Below, one piece after another: positions 17,266 through 26,263 of a DNA stretch of 64,000 nucleotides. Both the position numbers and the translations under genes were made by a program. Position 1 is the first letter of the stretch. Each line of letters starts with the position of its first letter. The stretch spans positions 62,001 through 126,000 of the forward strand of contig NZ_BOMM01000063.1 in assembly GCF_016862195.1 (NCBI RefSeq), read 5' to 3'. The notes under the pieces are model-generated. The model was given only the letters and a program-made list of their open reading frames with translations. It had not been told where the DNA came from and searched no databases. Source of the stretch: Paractinoplanes ferrugineus. GTDB lineage: Bacteria > Actinomycetota > Actinomycetes > Mycobacteriales > Micromonosporaceae.

Positions 17266-20200
17266 ATGCGTCATCGACCAATCCAAACGGCGCCGCCCGA
17301 GCGAGTGCCGTTCACTCTCTGGGGACCGGGGAGGATCCGGAACGTTCTCGCGGGCCTCGCCGCTGCGGCCGTCGGTCTCGTCCCGACGGTGATGATCGCG
17401 TCGCCCGCGCAGGCGGCCCCGATCGACCTGCTCACGATCTCGGACGCCGCCAACTGGGAGGGCGGTGACCTGGTATTCACGGTGACCTACACAGGCACCG
17501 TTCAGCAGGAGTTCGCGTTCGACGTCGTCGACGACACCACGACGCCGGCCAGCGACTACACCGATCCGACGTCACCCAGTTTCGGCGCGTCCGACACCAA
17601 CATCACCTTCCCGGCGTCGAGCACGACCGCGCCCGGTACGGCCAAGGTCACCGTGCACGCGACCACCACGGGCGGTACGGAGGGTACCGAGCGGTTCAAG
17701 CTTCGTGCCGTCCCCGGCGGGACCGCCGGTGCGCCGGGCGCTGCGTCGCTGGGCAACGGCGTGATCTGGGACCTCGACGCCACCAACCACATCGTCCTGA
17801 GCAGCAGTGCGACGACGCTTCCGGAGACCGCCGCCAACGGCGTCCAGAACTCGTTCACCATCACCGCGACCTCGACGAACCCGCAGCAGCACGACGTCAC
17901 CATCCCGGTCAAGACGGCCGACTTCCTCGTCGACGACACCAACAGCGACAACGTCGCCGACGCGCCGAACTTCACCACGGGCTCGGCCACTCCCAACGGT
18001 GGTGACAACCGGGACTACTCGAAGCTGGCGGCCGACGCGGCCATCGTCATCCCGGCCAACTCGACCTCCGGTTCCGTCACCGTGTGGCTCTGGGACGACA
18101 CGTCGGACGAGACCGACACCCAGTACTTCCTGGTCCAGCAGGACACCGGCCCCGGTCGCTACACCCTCGGCGGTGACGTCACCAGCGGCCAGGACAGCCT
18201 GAAGCTCGGCATCCGGGACGACGACGCGCAGCCGAAGATCAGCGTCGGCGACGCGAAGACGGTGAAGGAGGGCTCGCCCCTCATCTACCCGGTGACGCTG
18301 ACAAACCCGTCCGAGAAGGGCGTGACCTACAACCTCAGCGTCGGCGGTGTCGACAAGTCCCCGGCGAAGGCCGCCATGGGCGACTACGTCGGTAACGTCA
18401 CACCCGACCCCGACGCCGACTTCATCTTCGGCGGCGCAGGCGGAACGAACATCCCGCCCGCGCACTGGGACAGCACCAACCTGGTGTTCCCGAAGTACGC
18501 CAAGACCACCAACGCCATGGTCACGACGACCACCCTGCCGGTCGACGGCAGCATGAACCCGGTGTTCGAGGGTCCGGAGAACGCCCGGGCCACGGTCAGC
18601 CTGCCGATGGGCGCCAACGCTACTCTCGACACCCAGACCTACGGCGACGGCACGATCACCGACACCGGCAACGGGCAGGACCTCCAGTGGAGTGACACCG
18701 ACGACCCGTGGAACAACACGTGGGACCAGTCGTGGGACGAGGGCGACAGCGGCCCGGTCGCGAAGAAGATCTACGTGCGGTTCAAGGCCGGCACGACGCT
18801 GCCGACGACGCTGAACTACAAGTTCGTCGACGTCGAGGCCAAGAACGGCTCGGACTACATCGGCAAGGACGGGAGCGTCACCGTTCCCGCCAACACCGCC
18901 CCGACGAACTACGTCGCGATCCCGGTCACCATCATCGGCGACCGGGTCTGGGAGCCGAGCGAGACCTTCAACCTGGTGCTCACCGACCCGAACGGGGTCG
19001 CCGAGCTACCGGTCAACGGCGAGGTCACCTTCACCATCAACAACGACGACGCGAAGCCGGTCTGGACGACCGGTGACGTCATGGTGCAGGAGGGCAACAG
19101 CGGCCAGATGATGGCCAAGATCCCGCTGAAGCTGAACACGCCGGCCGGGGTGGACGCCAAGTTCACCGCGACCGTCACCAACGGCAGCGCCGAGGAGAAC
19201 GCCAGCACGCCCGGTGGCGACGACTACGACCTGCCGAAGACGATGACCACCACGATCAAGGCCGGTGCCACCGCCGGGTGGTTCGAGGTGCCGGTCAACG
19301 GCGACAAGATCTTCGAGAAGGACGAGTTCTTCACCGTCGACTTCACCAACGGCGCGCCGACCGACATCGTGCGGGCCACGATCGACAGCCAGCTCAGCTC
19401 GAAGGTGACGATCGGCAACGACGACGCTCAGCCGACGGCCACGTTCGCCACGGCCAGCGGCACCGAGGGCGGCAAGGTCACGGTCACCCCGACCATCGTC
19501 GGAGAGTCGCAGTACGCGTACGAACTGGGCTTCAGCGTCGCTCCCGGCGGCGAGTTCCCGGCCACTCTCGACAAGGACTACACGGTTCCGGACGACCTCG
19601 CCGACTACGTGCTGCCGGTTGCGGCCGGCTACACGGGACCGCTGGGCCGGATGGCCGTGCCGCTGTCCCTTCCGTCGTTCGCCCTGCTCGACGACGACAT
19701 CGACGAGCCGACCGAGACCTTCCAGGTCACTGTGAGTGAGGTCACCACGGTCCTGAAGGGCTTCACCTCGGCCTCGACCCTGGTGCGGATCAACGACGAC
19801 CCGAACGATCTGCCGCCCGCGGCCTGGGTCGATGACCTCACGGTCGGCGAGAACGACCACGTCGCCAAGCTGCCGGTCGACCTGAAGTTCAACTCGAACG
19901 CGACCTCGACCACGCAGACCGTCACGATCCCGTGGTACACGCAGGACGGCACGGCCAAGGCCGGACAGGACTACAAGTCCAGCAAGGGCACGCTGTACAT
20001 CAAGCCGGGCACCATGCGGGCCTGGATCGAAGTGCCGATCATGGACGACCACACGAAGGAGCCGAACGAGACCTTCACGGTCCGCCTCGGTACCCCCGGT
20101 CCGCTCGGCGCCTCGCTGCTCTACTCCGACTCGACCATCACGATCAAGTCGGACGACACGGTCGACACCAGCGTCACGCTGATGGTGGCGCCGACCGTCG

Positions 20201-20706
20201 TCGGCGGCATCAACACGCCGATCTGGGGCAAGACCGCCCCGGGCGCCACGGTCGAGCTCTGGGGCGCTCCCATCTCCGCCAAGCCCGCTCCGCTGGCCAA
20301 GCTCGCGTGGGTCAAGGCCGGCGCGGACGGAACATACAAGTTCACCCGCACGCTGAGCCAGGGCTACCGCTTCAAGGTCGCCTCCGAGGGTGTCATCTCC
20401 GCCGAGAAGCGGGTCATGGTCACCCAGGCTCCGGTCTTCGTGGTCGGCTCGCCCAGCAAGGGCATGCTGAGCCTCGCGGTTCAGGGCACCCCGCGTGGTG
20501 TCGGCCAGGCTGTCGTCGTCGAGAAGTGGGTCGGCGGCAAGTGGGTCACCGCCTGGAAGGGCACGACCGGCAGCAACAACCAGTGGCGTGCGATGGTCAA
20601 GGCACCGTCCAAGTCCGCCTGGTCGCTGCGGGCCTTCGTGCAGGGCTACCCCGCGAACGGCATCAACGGTGGCTACTCCGGCACCAAGAAGGTCACCATC
20701 AAGTGA
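17266..20706 (+). CDS. Large secreted Calx-beta repeat surface protein
   Basis: 1146 residues with a signal peptide of about 50 residues ending ASPAQAA. At least five Calx-beta-like domains follow; each is closed by an Asp-rich motif such as IRDDDAQP, INNDDAKP, IGNDDAQP and INDDPND, and contains acidic calcium-binding turns plus EGxxx start motifs (VKEGSPL, VQEGNSG, GTEGGKV). The last 170 residues form two all-beta modules with PGATVELWG. No sortase motif or C-terminal anchor is seen, so it may be released or bound to the wall non-covalently. Likely a calcium-dependent adhesin or matrix protein. The putative c-di-GMP riboswitch ahead fits biofilm or developmental control. Confidence 0.88.
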   Translation: MRHRPIQTAPPERVPFTLWGPGRIRNVLAGLAAAAVGLVPTVMIASPAQAAPIDLLTISDAANWEGGDLVFTVTYTGTVQQEFAFDVVDDTTTPASDYTDPTSPSFGASDTNITFPASSTTAPGTAKVTVHATTTGGTEGTERFKLRAVPGGTAGAPGAASLGNGVIWDLDATNHIVLSSSATTLPETAANGVQNSFTITATSTNPQQHDVTIPVKTADFLVDDTNSDNVADAPNFTTGSATPNGGDNRDYSKLAADAAIVIPANSTSGSVTVWLWDDTSDETDTQYFLVQQDTGPGRYTLGGDVTSGQDSLKLGIRDDDAQPKISVGDAKTVKEGSPLIYPVTLTNPSEKGVTYNLSVGGVDKSPAKAAMGDYVGNVTPDPDADFIFGGAGGTNIPPAHWDSTNLVFPKYAKTTNAMVTTTTLPVDGSMNPVFEGPENARATVSLPMGANATLDTQTYGDGTITDTGNGQDLQWSDTDDPWNNTWDQSWDEGDSGPVAKKIYVRFKAGTTLPTTLNYKFVDVEAKNGSDYIGKDGSVTVPANTAPTNYVAIPVTIIGDRVWEPSETFNLVLTDPNGVAELPVNGEVTFTINNDDAKPVWTTGDVMVQEGNSGQMMAKIPLKLNTPAGVDAKFTATVTNGSAEENASTPGGDDYDLPKTMTTTIKAGATAGWFEVPVNGDKIFEKDEFFTVDFTNGAPTDIVRATIDSQLSSKVTIGNDDAQPTATFATASGTEGGKVTVTPTIVGESQYAYELGFSVAPGGEFPATLDKDYTVPDDLADYVLPVAAGYTGPLGRMAVPLSLPSFALLDDDIDEPTETFQVTVSEVTTVLKGFTSASTLVRINDDPNDLPPAAWVDDLTVGENDHVAKLPVDLKFNSNATSTTQTVTIPWYTQDGTAKAGQDYKSSKGTLYIKPGTMRAWIEVPIMDDHTKEPNETFTVRLGTPGPLGASLLYSDSTITIKSDDTVDTSVTLMVAPTVVGGINTPIWGKTAPGATVELWGAPISAKPAPLAKLAWVKAGADGTYKFTRTLSQGYRFKVASEGVISAEKRVMVTQAPVFVVGSPSKGMLSLAVQGTPRGVGQAVVVEKWVGGKWVTAWKGTTGSNNQWRAMVKAPSKSAWSLRAFVQGYPANGINGGYSGTKKVTIK

Positions 20707-20739
20707 CCAGCTGAGCTGAGCACCATCTGACCCGACGAA

Positions 20740-20769
20740 GACGGGGGCGGCCATCCGGCCGCCCCCGTC
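20740..20769 (+). terminator. Strong intrinsic terminator of the Calx-beta gene
   Basis: GACGGGGGCGGCC and GGCCGCCCCCGTC make a perfect 13-bp stem with an ATCC tetraloop 33 bp past the stop codon. There is no T-run, as usual in actinomycetes. It closes the long surface-protein transcript. Confidence 0.85.
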
Positions 20770-20902
20770 GCCATTGCCTGGATCCACCGCGGCCGACTCG
20801 CCGATCCGCCGTCCAGGACGCGAGGCCAGGCGTACGGTCGGGTTCGGCGCCCACTGCACGACGCGTAGGCACGGCCGCACCACCGACCGCCGAGGAAACC
20901 GG

Positions 20903-21220
20903 ATGACCATGAGAGCCGCGGCTACGACGCCGGAGCAGGATGCCACCGGCGGGCACCGGCTGGCCCGACCGTCGTTGGACGACGCCCGGGCCGCGGTGCA
21001 CTCGCTGTACGGCCCGCACACCGGCGACATCTGGCAGAACTTGCTGTTCACGGCGGGGTTGACCGGGAACGAGACGTCTTCCGCGGCAATGGACCGCATG
21101 GTCGCCGTGATGCAGGCCGCCGAACCGCTCGTCCAGCTGTGCGCGCGTGGCCTGCAGGTCCGGGTCAGCGCCTACCGCAGCCTCGCCGCCAAGGCGCAGG
21201 ACCAGCGCGAATCACGCTAG
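20903..21220 (+). CDS. Small hypothetical protein ahead of a GAF gene
   Basis: 105 residues, start ATG with a GAGGAAA ribosome site. Mostly helical, with ARAAVHSLYGPHTGDIWQNLL and a second helix around MDRMVAVMQAAEPLVQLC. No membrane segment or signal peptide. It does not match a family I recognise. Only 7 bp separate it from the GAF-domain gene, so the two are cotranscribed and may work together, possibly as a signalling partner. Confidence 0.65.
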   Translation: MTMRAAATTPEQDATGGHRLARPSLDDARAAVHSLYGPHTGDIWQNLLFTAGLTGNETSSAAMDRMVAVMQAAEPLVQLCARGLQVRVSAYRSLAAKAQDQRESR

Positions 21221-21227
21221 GAGTAAC

Positions 21228-21737
21228 GTGCACCCGGTAACCGACGCGCCGCTGGCGGACATCCATCGCCTCCGGGTGCTGGCTGCCCTCGACCTCGCCG
21301 ACCCGGAACTGCGGCGGAAGCTCAATGTGCTCACCGAACGCACCGCCGGCCGGCTGGGCATGCCGATCAGCCTGGTGACCGTCGTGTCGCATGTGGCGCA
21401 GGACTTCATCGGCTCCTACGGGCTGAGCGGCTGGATGGAGGACGCGCGGGGCACCCCGGTGGAGTGGTCCTTCTGCCGGCAAGCCGTCGTCTCCCGCCGG
21501 CCGTACATCGTGCCCGACGCCCGCACCGACCCCCGGCAGTCGAGCAACCCGCTGGTCACCGAGGACGGCATGCAGAGCTACGCGGGTGTGCCGATCATCA
21601 TCGGCGGCGAGGTCATCGGCACGCACTGTGTGCTCGGCACGAGCCCGCACGCATACACGGAAGCGGACCTCGACGAGCTCGCCCGCACCGCCGAGGAGAT
21701 CACCGCGCTGCTGCGCGAGAAGTTCGGTCCCGGATGA
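21228..21737 (+). CDS. GAF-domain protein
   Basis: 169 residues from a GTG preceded by TAGGAG. Almost the whole length is one GAF domain: LNVLTERTAGRLGMPISLVTVV, the loop WSFCRQAVVSRRPYIVPDA, and MQSYAGVPIIIGGEVIGTHC near the end. GAF domains bind small ligands, heme or chromophores; the Cys residues in SFCRQ and THCVL could serve redox sensing, but this is inference. No output domain is attached, so it must act with another protein, perhaps the small protein encoded upstream. Confidence 0.83.
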   Translation: MHPVTDAPLADIHRLRVLAALDLADPELRRKLNVLTERTAGRLGMPISLVTVVSHVAQDFIGSYGLSGWMEDARGTPVEWSFCRQAVVSRRPYIVPDARTDPRQSSNPLVTEDGMQSYAGVPIIIGGEVIGTHCVLGTSPHAYTEADLDELARTAEEITALLREKFGPG

Positions 21738-21753
21738 GCGCGCGGTGATGAGG

Positions 21754-21786
21754 CAGTAGCCCGCCGGGGCGGGCGGCGGGCCACTG
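21754..21786 (+). terminator. Hairpin between convergent genes
   Basis: CAGTAGCCCGCC and GGCGGGCCACTG pair over 12 positions with one mismatch, around a 9-base G-rich loop. It lies between the GAF gene and the convergent ABC exporter gene and can serve both strands. Confidence 0.6.
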
Positions 21787-21798
21787 CCGGTGAGCCGG

Positions 21799-23757
21799 TC
21801 AGTCGACCTCGGCGACGGCCTGAGCGAACTGGGCGGAATACAGGCGGGCGTACGCCCCGTCCGCCGCGATCAGCTCGTCGTGGCTGCCCTGCTCCACGAT
21901 GCTGCCGTGCTCCATCACCAGGATCACGTCGGCGTCGCGGATGGTGGACAGCCGGTGCGCGATGACGAAGCTGGTCCGGCCGGTGCGCAGGGTGTTCATC
22001 GCCCGCTGGATCAGCACCTCGGTGCGGGTGTCGACGGAGCTGGTGGCCTCGTCGAGGATCAGGATGCTCGGCTCGGCGAGGAACGCGCGGGCGATCGTGA
22101 TCAGCTGCTTCTGGCCGGCGCTGACGTTCGAACCCTCGTCGTCGATGACCGTGTCGTAGCCGTCGGGCAGCGTCTTGACGAACGCGTCGACATAGGCCGC
22201 CTCGGCCGCCCGCTTGACCGCCTCCAGGTCGAACGAGTCCGCCCCGTACGCGATGTTCTCCGCGATGGTGCCCCCGAACAACCAGGTGTCCTGCAGGACC
22301 ATGCCCATGTGCTCGCGGAGTTCCTCGCGCGGCATCGCGTTGATGTCCGTGCCGTCGAGCGTGATGCGTCCCGAGTTCACGTCGTAGAACCGCATGAGCA
22401 GGTTGACCAGGGTGGTCTTGCCGGCGCCGGTGGGTCCGACGATGGCGACGGTCTGGCCCGGCTCGACGGCCAGCGACAGGCCGTCGATGAGCGGCTTGTC
22501 GGGCAGGTAGCGGAACGACACGTCCTCGAACGCGATCCGCCCGACCACCCGCGTCATGCCGCTCGCCGGCGGCTCGGGGCTCTGCTCCTCGGCGTCGAGC
22601 AGCTGGAACACCCGCTCGGCCGAGGCGACGCCGGACTGCACGAGGTTGGCCATCGAAGCCACCTGGGTGAGTGGCTGGCTGAACTGCCGCGAGTACTGGA
22701 TGAACGCCTGCACGTCACCGAGCGACAGCGAGCCGCTGGCCACCCGCAGCCCGCCGATGACCGCGACCAGCACGTAGTTCAGGTTGCCGATGAACATCAT
22801 GGCCGGCTGGATGAGCCCGGAGATGAACTGGGCCCGGAAGCTCGACGCGAACAGCTTGTCGTTGTGCTCCTCGAAGGTGCGCTGGGCCTCGTCCTGCCGC
22901 CCGAAGATCTTGACGAGCGTGTGGCCGGTGAACATCTCCTCGATGTGGCCGTTGAGCTGGCCGGTGGTCTTCCACTGGGACACGAAGTTGGGCTGCGCCC
23001 GCTTGCCCACCTGGGTCGTCACCAGGATCGAGACCGGCACCGTGACCAGGGCGATCAGGGCGAGAAGCCAGGAGATCCAGAACATGAAAGCGAGTACGCC
23101 GATGATCATCAGCAGCGCATTGAGCAGCTGGGCGAACGTCTGCTGCATCGTCTGCGCGATGTTGTCGGTGTCGTTGGTGGCCCGGCTGAGCACCTCGCCG
23201 CGCGCCTGCTTGTCGAAATAGGACAGCGGCAGCCGGGACAGCTTGACCTCGACGTCCTGCCGCAGACGGGAGACGCTCGTCTGCACGACCGTCGCGATGA
23301 GCCGGCCCTGCATGACGCCGAAGACCCAGCCCACCACGTAGACCACCGCGACCCAGGCCAGCAGGTGACCGAGCGCGGTGAAGTCGATGCCCTGCCCGGG
23401 GGTGAAATCGACCGCCGAGAGCAGGTCGGCCTGGGTGTTGTTGCCCTGGGCGCGCATCGCGGCGATGGCTTCGGCCTTGGTGGCGCCGACCGGGATCAGC
23501 CGGCCGATGACGCCGGCGAAGATGATGTCGGTGGCCTTGCCGAGCAGTTTCGGCCCCCACACGGTCAGCCCGACACTGCCGATGCCGAAGAGCACCGCGA
23601 TCGCGACCAGCCTCCGGTGCGGCTTGAGCATGCCGAGCAGGCGCAGCGTCGAACCGCGGAAGTCCTCGATCTTCTCGGTGGACTTGCCACCGGCCATCAT
23701 CATCCGAGCGCCCGGCCCGCCGGGCGGCGGCCCGGGTCGCCTTACCGGAGCGGTCAT
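21799..23757 (-). CDS. ABC exporter half-transporter, catalytic NBD subunit
   Basis: 652 residues: a Pro/Gly-rich N-terminus, a six-span ABC type-1 membrane domain (about 45-370) and a nucleotide-binding domain with Walker A VGPTGAGKTTL, signature VSAGQKQL and Walker B ILILDEATSSVD. The catalytic Glu is present. The signature reads SAGQ instead of SGGQ. With the next gene it forms a heterodimeric multidrug-type exporter such as BmrCD or TM287/288. Third gene of the TetR operon, 55 bp after the second. Confidence 0.92.
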   Translation of the reverse strand: MTAPVRRPGPPPGGPGARMMMAGGKSTEKIEDFRGSTLRLLGMLKPHRRLVAIAVLFGIGSVGLTVWGPKLLGKATDIIFAGVIGRLIPVGATKAEAIAAMRAQGNNTQADLLSAVDFTPGQGIDFTALGHLLAWVAVVYVVGWVFGVMQGRLIATVVQTSVSRLRQDVEVKLSRLPLSYFDKQARGEVLSRATNDTDNIAQTMQQTFAQLLNALLMIIGVLAFMFWISWLLALIALVTVPVSILVTTQVGKRAQPNFVSQWKTTGQLNGHIEEMFTGHTLVKIFGRQDEAQRTFEEHNDKLFASSFRAQFISGLIQPAMMFIGNLNYVLVAVIGGLRVASGSLSLGDVQAFIQYSRQFSQPLTQVASMANLVQSGVASAERVFQLLDAEEQSPEPPASGMTRVVGRIAFEDVSFRYLPDKPLIDGLSLAVEPGQTVAIVGPTGAGKTTLVNLLMRFYDVNSGRITLDGTDINAMPREELREHMGMVLQDTWLFGGTIAENIAYGADSFDLEAVKRAAEAAYVDAFVKTLPDGYDTVIDDEGSNVSAGQKQLITIARAFLAEPSILILDEATSSVDTRTEVLIQRAMNTLRTGRTSFVIAHRLSTIRDADVILVMEHGSIVEQGSHDELIAADGAYARLYSAQFAQAVAEVD

Positions 23758-23812
23758 GCTGTGCCTCCAAAAGCCCGCGAGGTGGTCCGAGAAACGCGCA
23801 CGCCGAACTCGC

Positions 23813-25546
23813 TCACGCCGCCTCCTGCGCAGTGAGCTGGGACAGGACGATTTCGCGGTACGTCGGGTCGGTGTCCATGAGTTCGTGGTGGGTGCCGGTT
23901 CCGACCACCTTGCCGTCGTCGAGCACGACGATGCGGTCGGCGTCGCGGATGGTGCTGACCCGCTGGGCCACGATGATCACGGTGGCGTCGGCGATGTAGC
24001 TGGTCAGGGCCGCCCGCAGGGCCGCGTCGGTGGCGTAGTCGAGCGCCGAGAACGAGTCGTCGAACAGGTAGATCTCGGGCCGGTGCACCAGCACCCGGGC
24101 GATCGCGAGTCGCTGCCGCTGCCCGCCGGAGACGTTCGTGCCGCCCTGCGCGATCGACGCCTCCAGGCCGCCCTCCATCCGCTCGACGAAGCCCTTGGCC
24201 TGGGCGATCTCGAGCGCCTCCCACAGCTGTTCGTCGGTGGCGTCCGGGTTGCCGTAGCGCAGGTTGCTGGCGACCGTGCCGGTGAACAGGTAGGGCTTCT
24301 GCGGCACCAGGCCGACCGTCTTGGACAACAGCGCCGGTTCGAGGTCGCGCACGTCGACGCCGTCCACCAGCACTTCACCGTCGGTGGCGTCGAACAGCCG
24401 GGGGATGAGGTTGAGCAGCGTGGTCTTGCCACTGCCCGTACTCCCGATGATCGCGGTGACCTCACGCGGCCGCGCCGTGAGGTTGACGTCGTGCAGCACC
24501 GACGCCTCGGCCCCGGGGTAATGGAAATCGACGTCGCGCAGCTCGAGGTAACCGTGCCGGCTGAGGGTGGTGACCGGGTTGAGCGGCGGCACCACTGTCG
24601 AGTCGGTGCCGAGCACCTCCTCGATGCGCTCGGCGCAGACCTCCGCCCGCGGGATCATGACGAACATGAAGGTGGCCATCATGATCGACATGAGGATCTG
24701 CATGAGGTAGCTGAGGAACGCGGTGAGCGCGCCGACCTGCATGTGCCCGGAGTCGATGCGGTGGCCGCCGAACCACAGGACGGCGACGCTGGAGAGGTTC
24801 ACGATGAGCATGACGGTCGGGAACATCATCGCCATGATCTTGCCGGCGCGCATCGACACGTCGGTCAGCTCGGCGCTGGCCCCGGCGTAACGCTCCTGCT
24901 CGCGCTCGTCGCGGACGAAGGCGCGGATGACCCGGATGCCGGTGATCTGCTCGCGCATCACCCGGTTGACCTTGTCGATGCGCACCTGCATCGAGCGGAA
25001 CAGCGGCCGCATGCGGCTCACGATCAGGGTGACCACGCCGATCAGCAGCGGCACGATGACCAGCAGCAGCGCCGACAACGGGACGTCCTGGTGCAGGGCG
25101 AGCGCGATGCCACCGAGGCACATGATCGGCGCCGAGACCATCAGCGTGAAGGTGAGCAGCACCAGCATCTGCACCTGCTGCACGTCGTTGGTGATGCGGG
25201 TGATCAGCGACGGAGCGCCGAACTGGCCGACCTCGCGGGCCGAGAAGCTCTGTACCTGACGGAAGATCGAGGCCCGGATGTCACGACCGGCGAGCATCGC
25301 GGTCCGGGCGCCGAAATACACCGCGACGATCTGGGTGGCGATCTGGGCCACCGTGATCGCCAGCATGAAGCCGCCGATCTTCATCACGTAACCGGTGTCG
25401 CCCTTGATGACCCCGTTGTCGATGATGTCGGCGTTGAGGGTGGGCAGATAGAGGGTGGCCAGGGTCTGCAGGAACTGGAAGAACACGACCAGCGCGATGA
25501 TGCTCCGGTAAGGCCGGAGATGGACCCTGAGTAGTTGGATGAGCAC
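23813..25546 (-). CDS. ABC exporter half-transporter, degenerate NBD subunit
   Basis: 577 residues from a GTG: membrane domain at about 15-300 and nucleotide-binding domain with Walker A IGSTGSGKTTL, signature VSGGQRQR and Walker B YLFDDSFSALD. In the Walker B the catalytic Glu is Asp, the hallmark of the subunit carrying the degenerate site in heterodimeric exporters. Begins 2 bp after the tetR stop and precedes the second subunit, forming a tetR-exporter operon. Confidence 0.92.
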   Translation of the reverse strand: MLIQLLRVHLRPYRSIIALVVFFQFLQTLATLYLPTLNADIIDNGVIKGDTGYVMKIGGFMLAITVAQIATQIVAVYFGARTAMLAGRDIRASIFRQVQSFSAREVGQFGAPSLITRITNDVQQVQMLVLLTFTLMVSAPIMCLGGIALALHQDVPLSALLLVIVPLLIGVVTLIVSRMRPLFRSMQVRIDKVNRVMREQITGIRVIRAFVRDEREQERYAGASAELTDVSMRAGKIMAMMFPTVMLIVNLSSVAVLWFGGHRIDSGHMQVGALTAFLSYLMQILMSIMMATFMFVMIPRAEVCAERIEEVLGTDSTVVPPLNPVTTLSRHGYLELRDVDFHYPGAEASVLHDVNLTARPREVTAIIGSTGSGKTTLLNLIPRLFDATDGEVLVDGVDVRDLEPALLSKTVGLVPQKPYLFTGTVASNLRYGNPDATDEQLWEALEIAQAKGFVERMEGGLEASIAQGGTNVSGGQRQRLAIARVLVHRPEIYLFDDSFSALDYATDAALRAALTSYIADATVIIVAQRVSTIRDADRIVVLDDGKVVGTGTHHELMDTDPTYREIVLSQLTAQEAA

Positions 25547-25548
25547 GT

Positions 25549-26151
25549 CTACTGAGCCCCCCGCTCATAGAAGCCGTCTAAGAGGAGCGAGACCAACTCG
25601 GCCCCGCGGAAGTTGTCCGGGTCGCCGAACGGCCCGTAGGTGTTGGCGCCGCAGAAGAGCAGCAGTGTGGTGGCCACCGCCTCGGGGGAGCGGCGCAGGT
25701 GGGCCGCGTCCGGGGCGATGATCTCGGTGAGCGCGTCCTTGAGTCGTTCCCGGCTGGACGCCATCCGGTGCCGGGTCTCCGGGTCGCTCTGGGCGGCCAG
25801 GATGAGCTTGCGCGCGGCGGTCATCAGTGCCGCGTTTTCCGCCATCCGGTCGTGGATCAGCTCGGCCGCCTCGGTCATCCGGGCCCGGAGCGGCAGCGAC
25901 CGGTCGATCGCGGCCAGCCCGTCGAGGGTGACCTGGGGGTCGAGTGCCTGGATGATCGAACACACGACAAGCGAGTTCTTACTTTCGAAGACGCCGAAGA
26001 TGGTGCCCTCGGCGACGCCGGCGGCGACCGCGATCTGCCGGGTGCTGACCTCGAGGCCGTGCTCGTGCAGCAGGGGAATGGTGGCCGCGATGAGGGCCGC
26101 GCGGCGTTCTTCAGGGGCGAGCGCCGGAACCCTTCTGCGCCTGTTCTCCAC
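25549..26151 (-). CDS. TetR/AcrR family regulator of the ABC exporter
   Basis: 200 residues from a GTG. The N-terminal helix-turn-helix is seen in RRAALIAATIPLLHEHGLEVSTRQIAVAAGVAEGTIFGVF spread over residues 18-57, with recognition helix VAEGTIFGVF. The variable C-terminal domain would bind the inducer, probably an exporter substrate. First gene of the operon with both ABC subunits, and its own promoter carries a palindromic operator, so autoregulation is expected. Confidence 0.92.
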   Translation of the reverse strand: MENRRRRVPALAPEERRAALIAATIPLLHEHGLEVSTRQIAVAAGVAEGTIFGVFESKNSLVVCSIIQALDPQVTLDGLAAIDRSLPLRARMTEAAELIHDRMAENAALMTAARKLILAAQSDPETRHRMASSRERLKDALTEIIAPDAAHLRRSPEAVATTLLLFCGANTYGPFGDPDNFRGAELVSLLLDGFYERGAQ

Positions 26152-26164
26152 GAGGAGACCCTAA

Positions 26165-26184
26165 CTGAGCGAGCACTCACTCAG
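26165..26184 (-). promoter_or_regulatory. Palindromic TetR-type operator
   Basis: CTGAGCGAGCACTCACTCAG is a 20-bp palindrome with one broken pair, 14 bp upstream of the tetR start. TGAGTGAG-type half-sites are typical of actinobacterial AcrR regulators controlling exporters. It would let the regulator repress itself and the exporter. Confidence 0.72.
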
Positions 26185-26263
26185 CCACTGACATTTGTCA
26201 TGGTTTCTTTCCCCTCAAAAAAACGGCCGTCCGGACGATGAAGCGCTCGTGCGGAACACACCG

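Noticed and set aside
19006..21099. 697-residue open frame on the minus strand across the Calx-beta gene
   Set aside because: Shadow of the real gene: composition is typical of antisense high-GC frames, no domain, no ribosome site, and the plus-strand frame has a signal peptide and repeated domains.
21790..23835. 681-residue open frame on the plus strand across the ABC exporter gene
   Set aside because: Antisense shadow rich in His, Arg, Glu and Asp; the minus strand encodes an ABC protein with intact motifs.
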